Shown in pieces: positions 8,297 to 15,647 of a stretch of DNA of 64,000 nt. The DNA is from Streptomyces carminius (GTDB taxonomy: Bacteria > Actinomycetota > Actinomycetes > Streptomycetales > Streptomycetaceae): NCBI RefSeq assembly GCF_002794255.1, contig NZ_PGGW01000039.1, positions 62,001 through 126,000 of the forward strand, read 5' to 3'. Position numbers and translations under genes: made by a program. The notes below the pieces were generated by a model. The model was not told the DNA's origin. It did not search any database and was given only the letters and a program-made list of their open reading frames with translations. The first letter of the stretch is position 1, and each line of letters starts with the position of its first letter.

Positions 8297-10107
8297 CGTG
8301 CGGCCTCCGCCGGCGTGAGCCGCCGCCCGGCGTCCGTCTCCGCTCCCGTCCCCGTCGCCCCTGTCCCCGCCTTCGGCCGCGGTTCCGCCTTCGGTTCCGC
8401 GCCCGTGGGGGCGAGCTGCTGTCCGGCGAGCCGGCGGTAGGTGTCGTCGGAGGCCATCAGGCCGGCGTGCGTGCCGGCGGCGCGCAGCCGTCCGTCCTCC
8501 AGGACGAGGATGCGGTCGGCGTCCACCACGGTGGAGATGCGGTGCGCGATGGTGAGGACCTGGCAGCGGGTGCCCACGGTGGTGATGGCGGCGCGCAGTG
8601 CCGTCTCGGAGTCGGAGTCGAGGTTGGAGGTGGCCTCGTCCAGCAGGAGCACGTCGGGCCGGGCCAGCAGGGCGCGGGCGATGGCCAGCCGCTGTCGCTG
8701 CCCGCCGGACAGCCCGATGCCGTTCTCGCCGAGTTCGGTGTCCAGACCGCCCGGCAGGGCGTCGACGACCTCGGCGAAGTGGGCCGCCTCGACGGCCTCC
8801 CGGATCTCCCCGGCGGTGGCGTCGGGACGGGCGTAGGTGAGGTTCTCCCGCACGGTGCCGCGCATCAGCGGCGCCTCCTGCTCGACCAGGGCGACCCGGG
8901 CCCGCAGCTCGTCCAGCGGCAGGGCGGCGACGTCGGTGCCCAGGACGCGGACGGTGCCCCGGTCGGGGTCCTGGAAGCGCTCGATGAGCTGGAACAGGGT
9001 GGTCTTCCCGGCGCCGGACGGGCCGACGATCGCGGTCACCCCGGTGGCGGGCAGTGAGAAGGACACCCCGGCCACCGCGGGGGCGGAGGTGCCGGGGTAG
9101 CCGAAGGTGACGTCGTCGAACTCGACCGCCGCGGCGCTTCCGGCGGGGCGGTCGGGGACGCTTCCGCCGGTGTCCTCCTGCTCGACGGCGGCCAGTTCCC
9201 GGACCCGGTCGATGGCCGCCCGGCCCTGCTGGAACTCCCCGAGCGCCATGAACAGCATCACCAGCGGGGAGACCAGGTAGAACAGGTACATGATGAACGC
9301 GGTGAGGTCCTCCAGGGAGAGGCTCCCGGTGGCGGTGCGGGCCATGCCCCAGGCGATCACCACGGCCAGCGACACCTGGGTGCCGACGTTCATGGCCGGC
9401 ATCAGCATCGCCGACAGCCGGGTCACCCGGACGCCGCTGCCCCGCGCGGCGTCGGCGAGCTCCCGCAGCCGCTCGGCCTCCCGGGCCTCGGCGCGGGAGG
9501 CCTTCACGGTGGTCAGCGCGCCCAGCACCCGCAGCAGCCCGGAGCCGTAGGCGCTGGTGTCCTCCCGGTTGGTCACCGCCGCCCGGCGGACCGCGCGGGC
9601 CAGGGCCAGCGCGACGGCCGAGGCGGTGCCCAGGCAGCCGACGGTGACCAGCAGCATCCGCCAGTCGAGCCACGCCATGACGGCGATGCAGCCGACGGTG
9701 GTGAACCCGGCGGTGATCATCTGCGCCACGGAGGAGGACAGCGCGATCCGGGCGATGGCGGTGTCCGCGACGGTGCGGGTGAACACGTCACCGTGCTCGA
9801 GCCGGTTGAACGCCCGGATCCGGGAGTGGAGGAGACGGCCGGTCAGGGTGGTGCGCATGTCGAGGACGATGTTCTCCCCGGCGCGGCCGATCAGATAGAA
9901 GTGCGTGGCGGCCAGCAGCGCGTCGGCGGCGAACAGCGCGGCGATCAGCACGATCGGCCGGGTCACCGGCTCGTCCAGCGCGACGGCCTCGATCAGGTCG
10001 CCGATCAGCAGGGGCTGCAGCAGGGTGGCGGCGGTGCCCGCCAGGCCGAGGAGCGTGCCGACGGCCAGCAGCAGCCGGTGACGGCGGACGATGGCGGATA
10101 TGTTCAT
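8293..10107 (-). CDS. ABC exporter (fused membrane and ATPase domains), RiPP cluster
   Basis: A 604-residue half-transporter with an N-terminal six-helix domain (about 1-320) and a C-terminal ATPase domain. The ATPase shows Walker A GPSGAGKTT, signature LSGGQRQR, Walker B VLLLDEATSNLD and the H-loop in IAHRIS. GGGAGGA lies 7 bases before the ATG at 10107. No peptidase C39 domain is present, so leader removal must be done by another enzyme. It lies in the middle of the peptide-modification operon and overlaps the flavoprotein gene. Export of the mature peptide is the likely role. Confidence 0.88.
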   Translation of the reverse strand: MNISAIVRRHRLLLAVGTLLGLAGTAATLLQPLLIGDLIEAVALDEPVTRPIVLIAALFAADALLAATHFYLIGRAGENIVLDMRTTLTGRLLHSRIRAFNRLEHGDVFTRTVADTAIARIALSSSVAQMITAGFTTVGCIAVMAWLDWRMLLVTVGCLGTASAVALALARAVRRAAVTNREDTSAYGSGLLRVLGALTTVKASRAEAREAERLRELADAARGSGVRVTRLSAMLMPAMNVGTQVSLAVVIAWGMARTATGSLSLEDLTAFIMYLFYLVSPLVMLFMALGEFQQGRAAIDRVRELAAVEQEDTGGSVPDRPAGSAAAVEFDDVTFGYPGTSAPAVAGVSFSLPATGVTAIVGPSGAGKTTLFQLIERFQDPDRGTVRVLGTDVAALPLDELRARVALVEQEAPLMRGTVRENLTYARPDATAGEIREAVEAAHFAEVVDALPGGLDTELGENGIGLSGGQRQRLAIARALLARPDVLLLDEATSNLDSDSETALRAAITTVGTRCQVLTIAHRISTVVDADRILVLEDGRLRAAGTHAGLMASDDTYRRLAGQQLAPTGAEPKAEPRPKAGTGATGTGAETDAGRRLTPAEAAR

Positions 10108-10171
10108 CGGGAGTCCTCCCGGACGGGGCGGTCGGCGGTGGGGCGGGAAACCCGGTGGGCGGGGGAGGGGG

Positions 10172-10348
10172 TCAGGGACCGTCCTCGCCGAAGAGGACCG
10201 CGGCGAGCAGGGCGAGGCTCGCGGCGGAGCCGAGTCCCTTCGCCCAGGTCTCCCGGGTGAGGGGACCGTCCTTGAACATCACCAGGGTGAGCGGTGTGGC
10301 GATGGCGAGCGCGGTGGTGAAGCACGCCACGCGGTGTGCGGTCGGCAC
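10172..10348 (-). CDS. Two-helix membrane protein, 58 aa, RiPP cluster
   Basis: A GTG-initiated frame of 58 codons with AAAGGGA upstream. It contains two hydrophobic helices (about residues 8-24, ending LTLVMF, and 41-53, SAASLALLAAVLF) joined by a charged loop (KDGPLTRETWAKG). It ends FGEDGP. It lies 29 bases after the methyltransferase gene and 64 before the exporter gene, in the same direction, which supports a real gene in the operon. Small membrane proteins of this kind accompany linaridin clusters, but the function here is unknown. Confidence 0.65.
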   Translation of the reverse strand: MPTAHRVACFTTALAIATPLTLVMFKDGPLTRETWAKGLGSAASLALLAAVLFGEDGP

Positions 10349-10377
10349 TGTCGGTCCCTTTCCGTGCGGTTGCGTGG

Positions 10378-11169
10378 TCACGCCGCGGCGCGTGCGACGT
10401 ACCAGTCGTAGGGCGCGGGCCCCTCGGCGGGGATCACCCGCTCGACCTCGAAGCCGGCCCGCCGCAGGCAGCCGGTCACCTCCTCGCGCCCGACGAGGAG
10501 GATCCGCTCGGCGAACTCCACCGGCGGCCGGTCCTCCTCCTCGACCCGGGTCGCCATGGTGAGCAGGTCCGCGTCGTCGAGGGTGGTGGTGAAGGTGGCG
10601 GTGCCGGTGCCGTTCGGGGTGGGCATCGTCACCGGGCCGGCCTGGGCCAGCGGCCGGTAGGCGGCGGTGGCGTAGTACTCCATGGACAGGGTGGCGCCGG
10701 GCTCCAGCACCTCCCGGACGTGGGCGAGGGCCGCGGTGAGCTCCTCGCACGACTCGACGCAGGCCAGCGAGCCCATGGTGGCGTACGCGGCGCCGAAGCG
10801 GCCGGTGAGCGGCAGGGGGCGGCGGAAGTCGGCCCGCACCAGCGTCACGTTGGCGGGCACGCCCTTGGCGCGGAACCGCTCCAGCATCGGCCCGGAGTTG
10901 TCCACGCCGACCAGTTCGGCGGCCAGTCCGGCGACGGGGACGGCGACCCGGCCGGTGCCCACGCCGACCTCCAGCACGCGCGTTCCGGTGACGTACGGGC
11001 GCAGGCGTTCCACGTCCGCGCCGGTGGGCATGGCGGAGGCGATCATGGAGTCGTACACGGAGGCGACGGCCGCGCCGTACTGCGCCGCCTGATCCGCCGC
11101 CTGGCCCGCCGTCGGGTCCGCAGCCTGATCCGTCGTCGGGGCCGCCGTCGGGACGGTGTGCTGGCTCAA
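10378..11169 (-). CDS. SAM-dependent methyltransferase, RiPP cluster
   Basis: A 263-residue class I methyltransferase. SAM-binding motif I is VLEVGVGTGRVAVPVAG, followed by the acidic VGVDNSG. An N-terminal Ala/Gln/Asp-rich extension of about 30 residues precedes the fold. The start is TTG at 11169 because it overlaps the stop of the preceding gene (TTGA). In linaridins a methyltransferase dimethylates the N-terminal alanine of the mature peptide. Both predicted cores here start with Ala, so alpha-N-dimethylation is the natural proposal. This is inference from context. Confidence 0.85.
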   Translation of the reverse strand: MSQHTVPTAAPTTDQAADPTAGQAADQAAQYGAAVASVYDSMIASAMPTGADVERLRPYVTGTRVLEVGVGTGRVAVPVAGLAAELVGVDNSGPMLERFRAKGVPANVTLVRADFRRPLPLTGRFGAAYATMGSLACVESCEELTAALAHVREVLEPGATLSMEYYATAAYRPLAQAGPVTMPTPNGTGTATFTTTLDDADLLTMATRVEEEDRPPVEFAERILLVGREEVTGCLRRAGFEVERVIPAEGPAPYDWYVARAAA

Positions 11170-11708
11170 GGGGTCACCTTCTCGTAGTCCAGGACCAGGT
11201 CGTACTTGGGGTCCTCGCTGTGGTCGTAGCCGGAGTAGCGCACGAGCATCACCTGGAAGAGCGGGTAGCCGGGCTCGGGGGTGATGCGCCTGCGGACGAA
11301 GTCGTTGACCAGCCGGTAGGCGGCCTCCTTGGCCTCCTTGTGCAGCGGGGTCATCGCGGCGGTGTTGTGCACCAGGGTGGAGGCCACGTCGAAGATGGCC
11401 TTCTCGATCCGCCGGCCGGGGAACCAGACGGCGTGGACCAGCCTGCGCGGGGTGACGGGGTACACCTCGCGCCACTCGGTGTGCTCCGTGCGGTCCTCGC
11501 TGGCCAGCCGGTACAGGAAGTGCTGGTCGTCCATCGCCGGAGTGGGTGCGAAGAACCGCCAGTTGGGGATGAGGATGCCGGCGCCCGTCCTGTCCATGTT
11601 GCGCAGCTTGTCGTAGCTGCGGTCGGGGTACTGGCTGAGCACCGTCGCCACGAACCACCCGGCGAGGACGGCGGGGACCGACCGGCTCAGCGCCGTGCGC
11701 ACCATCAC
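11166..11708 (-). CDS. Membrane-associated RiPP cluster protein (SdpA/DUF5819-like)
   Basis: A 180-residue protein with an N-terminal signal/anchor helix (ALSRSVPAVLAGWFVATVL) and a soluble rest with mixed strands. The phrase LIPNWRFFAPTPAMDDQHFL resembles the NWxFFAPxP theme of SdpA/DUF5819-type proteins. Those proteins partner HTTM membrane proteins in peptide-toxin systems. The start is GTG at 11708, overlapping the hydrolase stop (GTGA); an ATG follows one codon later. The family assignment rests on this motif and on the neighbouring HTTM gene only. It probably works at the membrane in the peptide-modifying complex. Confidence 0.7.
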   Translation of the reverse strand: MMVRTALSRSVPAVLAGWFVATVLSQYPDRSYDKLRNMDRTGAGILIPNWRFFAPTPAMDDQHFLYRLASEDRTEHTEWREVYPVTPRRLVHAVWFPGRRIEKAIFDVASTLVHNTAAMTPLHKEAKEAAYRLVNDFVRRRITPEPGYPLFQVMLVRYSGYDHSEDPKYDLVLDYEKVTP

Positions 11709-12778
11709 GCCGCCTCCTTCCGCGCGGCGGACTCAGTGGACTCAGTGGGCTCGGCCGGCTCGTCGGACGCGCCGGGCCCGTCGGACGCGGCCCGCACGGC
11801 GGCGCGGCGTACGGCCTCCTGGAGGACCTCCTGGATCAGCTTCGCCGTCAGGGGCGCGTGGTCGGGGCTGCCGAGCACCGACAGATGGCTGGAGCCGGGG
11901 ACGGTGGAGATCCGGCCGCCGGTGCCGGAGGCGAGGTACTCCTCGTACAGGTCGTTGTGCTCGGGGGTGCCCTGCATGGTGGACTCGGCGGCCACCACCG
12001 AGACGGGGACGTCCAGCCGGTCCAGGGGCCGGCCGCCGTCGAGCATGAACGCGTAGGAGTAGTTCCACTCGCGCAGCGCGGTGCGCCACACGCCGGGGAC
12101 GGAGCTCTCCAGCCGGAGCTTGCGGTAGTGGGGGCTGCCCTCGGCGTAGGCGAACAGGCCCTTCTTGTCCATCAGCAGACCGGAGCCGAGCATCGCCGCC
12201 AGCGGGCCGAGCTTCATCGTCAGGTTCACCCCGCGCGAGCCCTCGCGCTGCTTGCGGGAGTGGAGCAGTTCCCGGGGGTGGGTGGGGTCGACCAGGACCA
12301 GCCCGTGCACCCGGCCGGGCAGGGCGGCGGCCGCGCGGTGGGCGAGGTAGCCGCCCAGGGAGTGCCCGGCCAGTACGCAGGGCACGTCCTCGCCGACGGT
12401 GTCGGCGACGACCTCCGCCAGGTCGCAGACGGATTCGTGGAAGGAGTAGTCCTCCGGGCAGCGCCGCAGCGATCCGCGGTACCCGGCCCGGTCGTACAGC
12501 ACCACCGAGACGGAGGGATCGAGGTGGTCGGCGATCAGCAGCCAGGCCGAGGAGGTGTTCATCAGGCCCGCCTCGCACACCAGGACCGGGCCGTCCGCCG
12601 CGCCGCGCCGCACGTGGTGGGTGACGATGTTCCCGCTGCCGCAGCGGAGCCTGCGCCGCTCGAAGCCGGCGTGGCCGGCGAGCGTCCGGAGGGTGGCGTA
12701 CTTCTGGTGGACGAGTCCGGCCGCCAGACAGGCCGCCAGGCCGGCGACGGTCAGCCGGGGGAAGGTCGGCTCGTTCAC
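11705..12778 (-). CDS. Membrane-anchored alpha/beta hydrolase, linaridin type
   Basis: A 357-residue protein with an N-terminal hydrophobic anchor (LTVAGLAACLAAGLV) and an alpha/beta hydrolase domain. The nucleophile elbow is GHSLGG with Ser140, and the catalytic His is near 298 in PGSSHLSVLG. A Glu/Ser/Ala-rich tail follows. The GTG start overlaps the HTTM gene stop (GTGA). Cypemycin-type clusters contain a conserved pair, CypH and CypL, one hydrolase-like and one membrane protein. This gene and its HTTM neighbour match that pair and are thought to take part in dehydration or related chemistry. The exact reaction is not established here. Confidence 0.82.
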   Translation of the reverse strand: MNEPTFPRLTVAGLAACLAAGLVHQKYATLRTLAGHAGFERRRLRCGSGNIVTHHVRRGAADGPVLVCEAGLMNTSSAWLLIADHLDPSVSVVLYDRAGYRGSLRRCPEDYSFHESVCDLAEVVADTVGEDVPCVLAGHSLGGYLAHRAAAALPGRVHGLVLVDPTHPRELLHSRKQREGSRGVNLTMKLGPLAAMLGSGLLMDKKGLFAYAEGSPHYRKLRLESSVPGVWRTALREWNYSYAFMLDGGRPLDRLDVPVSVVAAESTMQGTPEHNDLYEEYLASGTGGRISTVPGSSHLSVLGSPDHAPLTAKLIQEVLQEAVRRAAVRAASDGPGASDEPAEPTESTESAARKEAA

Positions 12779-13611
12779 GCCGCCTCCCCGGTGCCCCTGG
12801 CCAGCGCCCGCACGGACGGGTAGGTGGAGACGAACGCCCACACGAAGCGGGACAGGCCCATGAAGCGGGCGTTGGCCAGGTGGAAGGAGCCCATCGCGGC
12901 CAGCCCGGCGTCGATGTACTTTCCCCGCCCCAGCAGCAGCAGCGGGAAGCCGCACTCCAGGGCGAGCACGGCGTGGCAGAGCGCGCGGGAGGCGGCCGGG
13001 TACCGGCTGAGCTGCTTGAAGAACCACTCGTCGCCGTAGGTCTGGGTGCGCATGATCTTCACCAGGGCGTCGCCGGAGCGCCAGGCGTCACCGGGGAGCT
13101 TGGCCCAGCCGGAGGCCCCGTAGGACAGGGCGGTCTGGGCGCCGATGAACTGCACCGCCGCCCGGCGGCTGGCGTCGGTGCCGCCGGCGCGGCCCAGCGC
13201 GGCGGCGGTCTGCACCAGGAACGACACCTGGTCGGAGCCGTCGGTGCCGAACAGATGCCGGGGGTAGATCAGGACCTGGCTGGCGGACAGGTAGGCGTTG
13301 GCGGCCATCCGCACGGTGTTGTTGCGCACCGGGGAGATGAGCACCGCGGCGGCCACGGCGCGGGTGCCGTGGATGGTCTGGGTGACCGCCTCCCGGGCGA
13401 CGAAGTCCCTGACCTTGCCCATCACCTTGGTCTTGGCCGGGACCTGGGCCCTGGTGTGGGTCCAGTCGTTCAGGCCGCCCGGCTCCCGGTCGGCCTTGCG
13501 GACCATGTACTCGAGGCTGGACAGCAGGTGGGTGGCGGCGGAGAGCCGCTCGGCGGTGGAGAGCGGTCTGGCGCACGCCGTGTCTACGGCCTTGCGGAGA
13601 CGTGACAGCAT
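12775..13611 (-). CDS. HTTM-domain membrane protein, linaridin type
   Basis: A 278-residue polytopic membrane protein. It resembles the HTTM domain shared by vitamin K gamma-carboxylase and SdpB: recurring helices such as AANAYLSASQVLIYPRH and the motif WFFKQLSRYPAASRALC. The ATG at 13611 is the first gene after the precursors, and a 12-bp hairpin lies between them. It is translationally coupled to the hydrolase gene. HTTM proteins recur in linaridin and SDP-type peptide systems, which supports a role in precursor modification at the membrane. Confidence 0.8.
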   Translation of the reverse strand: MLSRLRKAVDTACARPLSTAERLSAATHLLSSLEYMVRKADREPGGLNDWTHTRAQVPAKTKVMGKVRDFVAREAVTQTIHGTRAVAAAVLISPVRNNTVRMAANAYLSASQVLIYPRHLFGTDGSDQVSFLVQTAAALGRAGGTDASRRAAVQFIGAQTALSYGASGWAKLPGDAWRSGDALVKIMRTQTYGDEWFFKQLSRYPAASRALCHAVLALECGFPLLLLGRGKYIDAGLAAMGSFHLANARFMGLSRFVWAFVSTYPSVRALARGTGEAA

Positions 13612-13671
13612 GATCTGCTCCTGGGCGGGCGTCCCACGGGTGGTGGTGGCGCGGATCGGGCTGGCGGGGAA

Positions 13672-13716
13672 GAGACGGGCGGAGGGGAGACGGGCGGAGA
13701 CGGGCGGAGGGGAGAC
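13672..13716. repeat. Short G-rich direct repeats
   Basis: Four near-perfect copies of GAGACGGGCGGA, some with GGG inserts, lie between the HTTM gene and the intercistronic hairpin. They probably form G/C-rich RNA structure in the operon transcript. No coding potential was seen. Confidence 0.5.
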
Positions 13717-13747
13717 GGGGAGCCCCGGAGCCGTGCCGGGGCTCCCC
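13717..13747 (-). terminator. Intercistronic hairpin after precursor gene
   Basis: A perfect 12-bp stem (13717-13728 with 13736-13747) and 7-base loop lies 25 bases past the stop of the second precursor gene and before the modification genes. It has no T tract, so partial read-through or protection of the precursor mRNA is more likely than full termination. Confidence 0.6.
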
Positions 13748-13772
13748 GCTCATCCGGTTGCTGCCGGGCGCG

Positions 13773-13955
13773 TTACTTCTTGACGGCCGCACCCACGGCG
13801 GCGCCCACACCGGCGGCGGCGACGAGCGCGCCGGCGGCCTTGGCGCCCGCCACGACACCGGCCACGAACGCGGCCGGGGTGGCCATCACCGGGGCGACGG
13901 GGTCCTCGGTGCGGCGGCCGGCACCGGAGTTGACCTTCTCAACGAGCACAGACAT
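13773..13955 (-). CDS. Linaridin-type precursor peptide 2, 60 aa
   Basis: A 60-codon ATG frame with GTGGAGA upstream. The leader (1-24) starts MSVLVEKVNSG and ends PVAPVM. The proposed core (25-60) starts ATPAAFVAGVVAG and ends GAAVKK. The junction PVMATP fits the PxxxTP motif of linaridins, where cypemycin is cut after PAM before ATPATP. The core is almost only Ala, Gly and Val with small-residue GxxxG-like spacing and a single Thr, with no Cys or Ser. An AviCys ring therefore cannot form. It shares the leader start VLxxKVN and APVMATPA with the other precursor gene. A membrane-active helical peptide is the inference. Confidence 0.75.
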   Translation of the reverse strand: MSVLVEKVNSGAGRRTEDPVAPVMATPAAFVAGVVAGAKAAGALVAAAGVGAAVGAAVKK

Positions 13956-14127
13956 GATGTTTTCTCCACTGTTCTGACACATCGGACAGTGCCCGGTTCC
14001 GGCAGGCAGTTGAGGTGTCTGCCGGGGCCGGGGGTCACCGGAGATCTCCGTCTCCGGAGAGTCGGCCGGCGAGGTCCCGGGCGCGCGGGATCCGGTGCCG
14101 GGGTCCTGGGCGCCGGCCTGGCGCGGA

Positions 14128-14328
14128 TCAGTTGATGACGGCCCGGTACGCCGCGTAGGCGGCACCGGTCACGGCACCGGCGCCGACCACCGCGCCGGCG
14201 GCCTTGGCGATCGCGGGGGTCGCGATCAGGGCCGGGGTGGCCATGACGGGGGCCGCGCCGCCGAGGGGGGTGCCGGGCTCCAGCGCACCCGTCAGGGACG
14301 TGTTGGCGTTCACCTTCTGCGTCAGCAC
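14128..14328 (-). CDS. Linaridin-type precursor peptide 1, 66 aa
   Basis: A 66-codon frame starting with GTG at 14328, behind AAAGGAGA. An ATG 14 codons earlier is possible, but the shared VLxxKVN leader motif favours the GTG. The leader (1-29) ends AAPVM. The core (30-66) starts ATPALIATPAIAKAAG and ends YAAYRAVIN. The PVMATP junction matches PxxxTP. The core has Thr at positions 2, 8 and 25, available for dehydration to Dhb, and repeats the unit ATPA. It is the first gene of the operon and paralogous to the 13773-13955 gene, which suggests a two-peptide product. Confidence 0.72.
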   Translation of the reverse strand: MLTQKVNANTSLTGALEPGTPLGGAAPVMATPALIATPAIAKAAGAVVGAGAVTGAAYAAYRAVIN

Positions 14329-14758
14329 TGTCTCCGTTTCTCCTTTCAGGGAAGTGAATTCGGGCAGGGGCATCCCACCACCCGTTCTCCATGGGTGGAC
14401 GGTGGGAAGTCTCACTGTCCCCGGAATTCCGGAAAGGGGAATCCCGGGCGGGTTTCCCCGGCGGTGGGGAAACCTTTTCTCATCGGCGGGCCGGCGCGCT
14501 TGTGGCGGTCGGCGCCTCACCGATTCCTGTGCTGTCCGGTGTTTTCCGGGGCTGTCGGCCGATGGCCGGCGGGACGGCCGGTACCGGTAAAGCCCCCTTG
14601 TGTTTCCGGTGCGGATCCGGCACGGGGAGCGGCGAAGGCGTGGACCCGGCCGCGGCAGCCGGACTGTGCACCGTTCCGGCTCCGGGATCCTCCGTCGCTC
14701 TCCTGTACTGACAACTCCGGGGACCCCGTCGGTGTATGACCGGACGGCGGGAAAATCT
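14329..14758. promoter_or_regulatory. Non-coding region upstream of the precursor operon
   Basis: No convincing gene. It holds the 12-bp palindrome CCGGAATTCCGG (14421-14432). It also holds a perfect 9-bp inverted repeat GGTTTCCCC/GGGGAAACC (14451-14459 and 14466-14474), followed on the plus strand by TTTTCT. The promoter of the minus-strand precursor operon must lie here. I could not identify a convincing -35/-10 pair for the adjacent sigma factor. Confidence 0.5.
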
Positions 14759-15268
14759 TCATCCGGTTCCGACCGGCCCGACCATCTCCCGCATGGTGCG
14801 CAGGCCGTGCGTCCGGGCCCGGGAGACCGTCCCGCGGTGGACCCCGAGCACCGCGGCGGCCCTGTCGATGGTGTAGTCCTGTACGTCGACGAGGAATATC
14901 GCGGCGGCCTGCTTGCGCGGTACGGCGGACAGCAGCCGGCGGACCTCCCAGCGGGCCTCCCGCTGGGCCAGCGCGTCGCCGGGGTGGGCGTGGTCGGGGA
15001 CCTCGTCCACGGGTGTGTCCCTCCGCTGGCGCCGTGACATGTCGTAGGCGGCGGTGGTGACCGTGCGGACCGCGTAGGCGACCGGGTTGGGATGGGAGAG
15101 CCAGGACTCGGAGGTCCTCAGCAGTTTGAGACACGCCGTCTGCACGGCGTCCTCGGCGTCCTGGCCGAGAATGCGGGAAGCCTGGCGGCGCAGCAGCGGC
15201 AGGAGATCATGGATCAGTGCCTCCATGTCTCTTTCGCCCCGAGCGCGGGCATGGGCATGGTTCGGCAT
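14759..15268 (-). CDS. Sigma-70 family (ECF-like) sigma factor
   Basis: A 169-residue protein with sigma region 2 (HDLLPLLRRQASRILGQDAE onward) and region 4 (VPRKQAAAIFLVDVQDYTID, then the helix-turn-helix RAAAVLGVHRGTVSRARTHG). The ATG at 15268 is chosen because GGGGGG precedes it by 8 bases. The frame could extend upstream without a ribosome site. It lies directly upstream of the peptide operon in the same direction, with no recognisable anti-sigma gene beside it. Control of the peptide cluster is a reasonable inference from position alone. Confidence 0.82.
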   Translation of the reverse strand: MPNHAHARARGERDMEALIHDLLPLLRRQASRILGQDAEDAVQTACLKLLRTSESWLSHPNPVAYAVRTVTTAAYDMSRRQRRDTPVDEVPDHAHPGDALAQREARWEVRRLLSAVPRKQAAAIFLVDVQDYTIDRAAAVLGVHRGTVSRARTHGLRTMREMVGPVGTG

Positions 15269-15647
15269 GGAAGTACCCCCCGATGGCGACCCTTCGGAAA
15301 GAACGGCTGCGAACGGCTGCATTGGTGCCGCTTGTCGCGCGCCGGTCAAGCGCGAGCGGCCCGGTCACTGTAGGCACAGCGGACTGGATCCCAACCGGTC
15401 GGGTTCATCATCTGAGGAAGATTTGAGGGTTACCGTCCGTACCCTCCGGAGGGTTGTCCCCATTGCCGTACCGCGCCCCGGTGAGTCGCTTTCCCGAATC
15501 CCCCACAAGACCGGTAGGGAAAACCCGACAGGTTGTCGCGGTGTTGAAATGGAGAGTGTTTCGGGGAAGGATTGACCGGGCGTATGGAACCGTCGAACCG
15601 GCCCGCGCCGGAATTGCCTCCGGCCGTTCCAGTCCGAGGAAGGACCC
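15269..15647. promoter_or_regulatory. Divergent promoter region, sigma factor / ABC transporter
   Basis: This 379-base region separates the minus-strand sigma gene from the plus-strand ABC gene. It contains the 14-bp palindrome ACCCTCCGGAGGGT at 15441-15454. It also contains GGAACC at about 15586, a possible ECF-type -35 box ahead of the ABC gene. No gene was seen. Confidence 0.4.

Noticed and set aside
13773..14328. Daptide precursors
   Set aside because: The cores are hydrophobic helices as in daptides, but they do not end in Thr and no aminotransferase is encoded nearby. The PxxxTP junction points to linaridins.
14451..14480. Rho-independent terminator on the plus strand
   Set aside because: The stem followed by TTTTCT looks like one, but no plus-strand transcript is expected before it. 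It was kept as an inverted repeat in the regulatory region instead.
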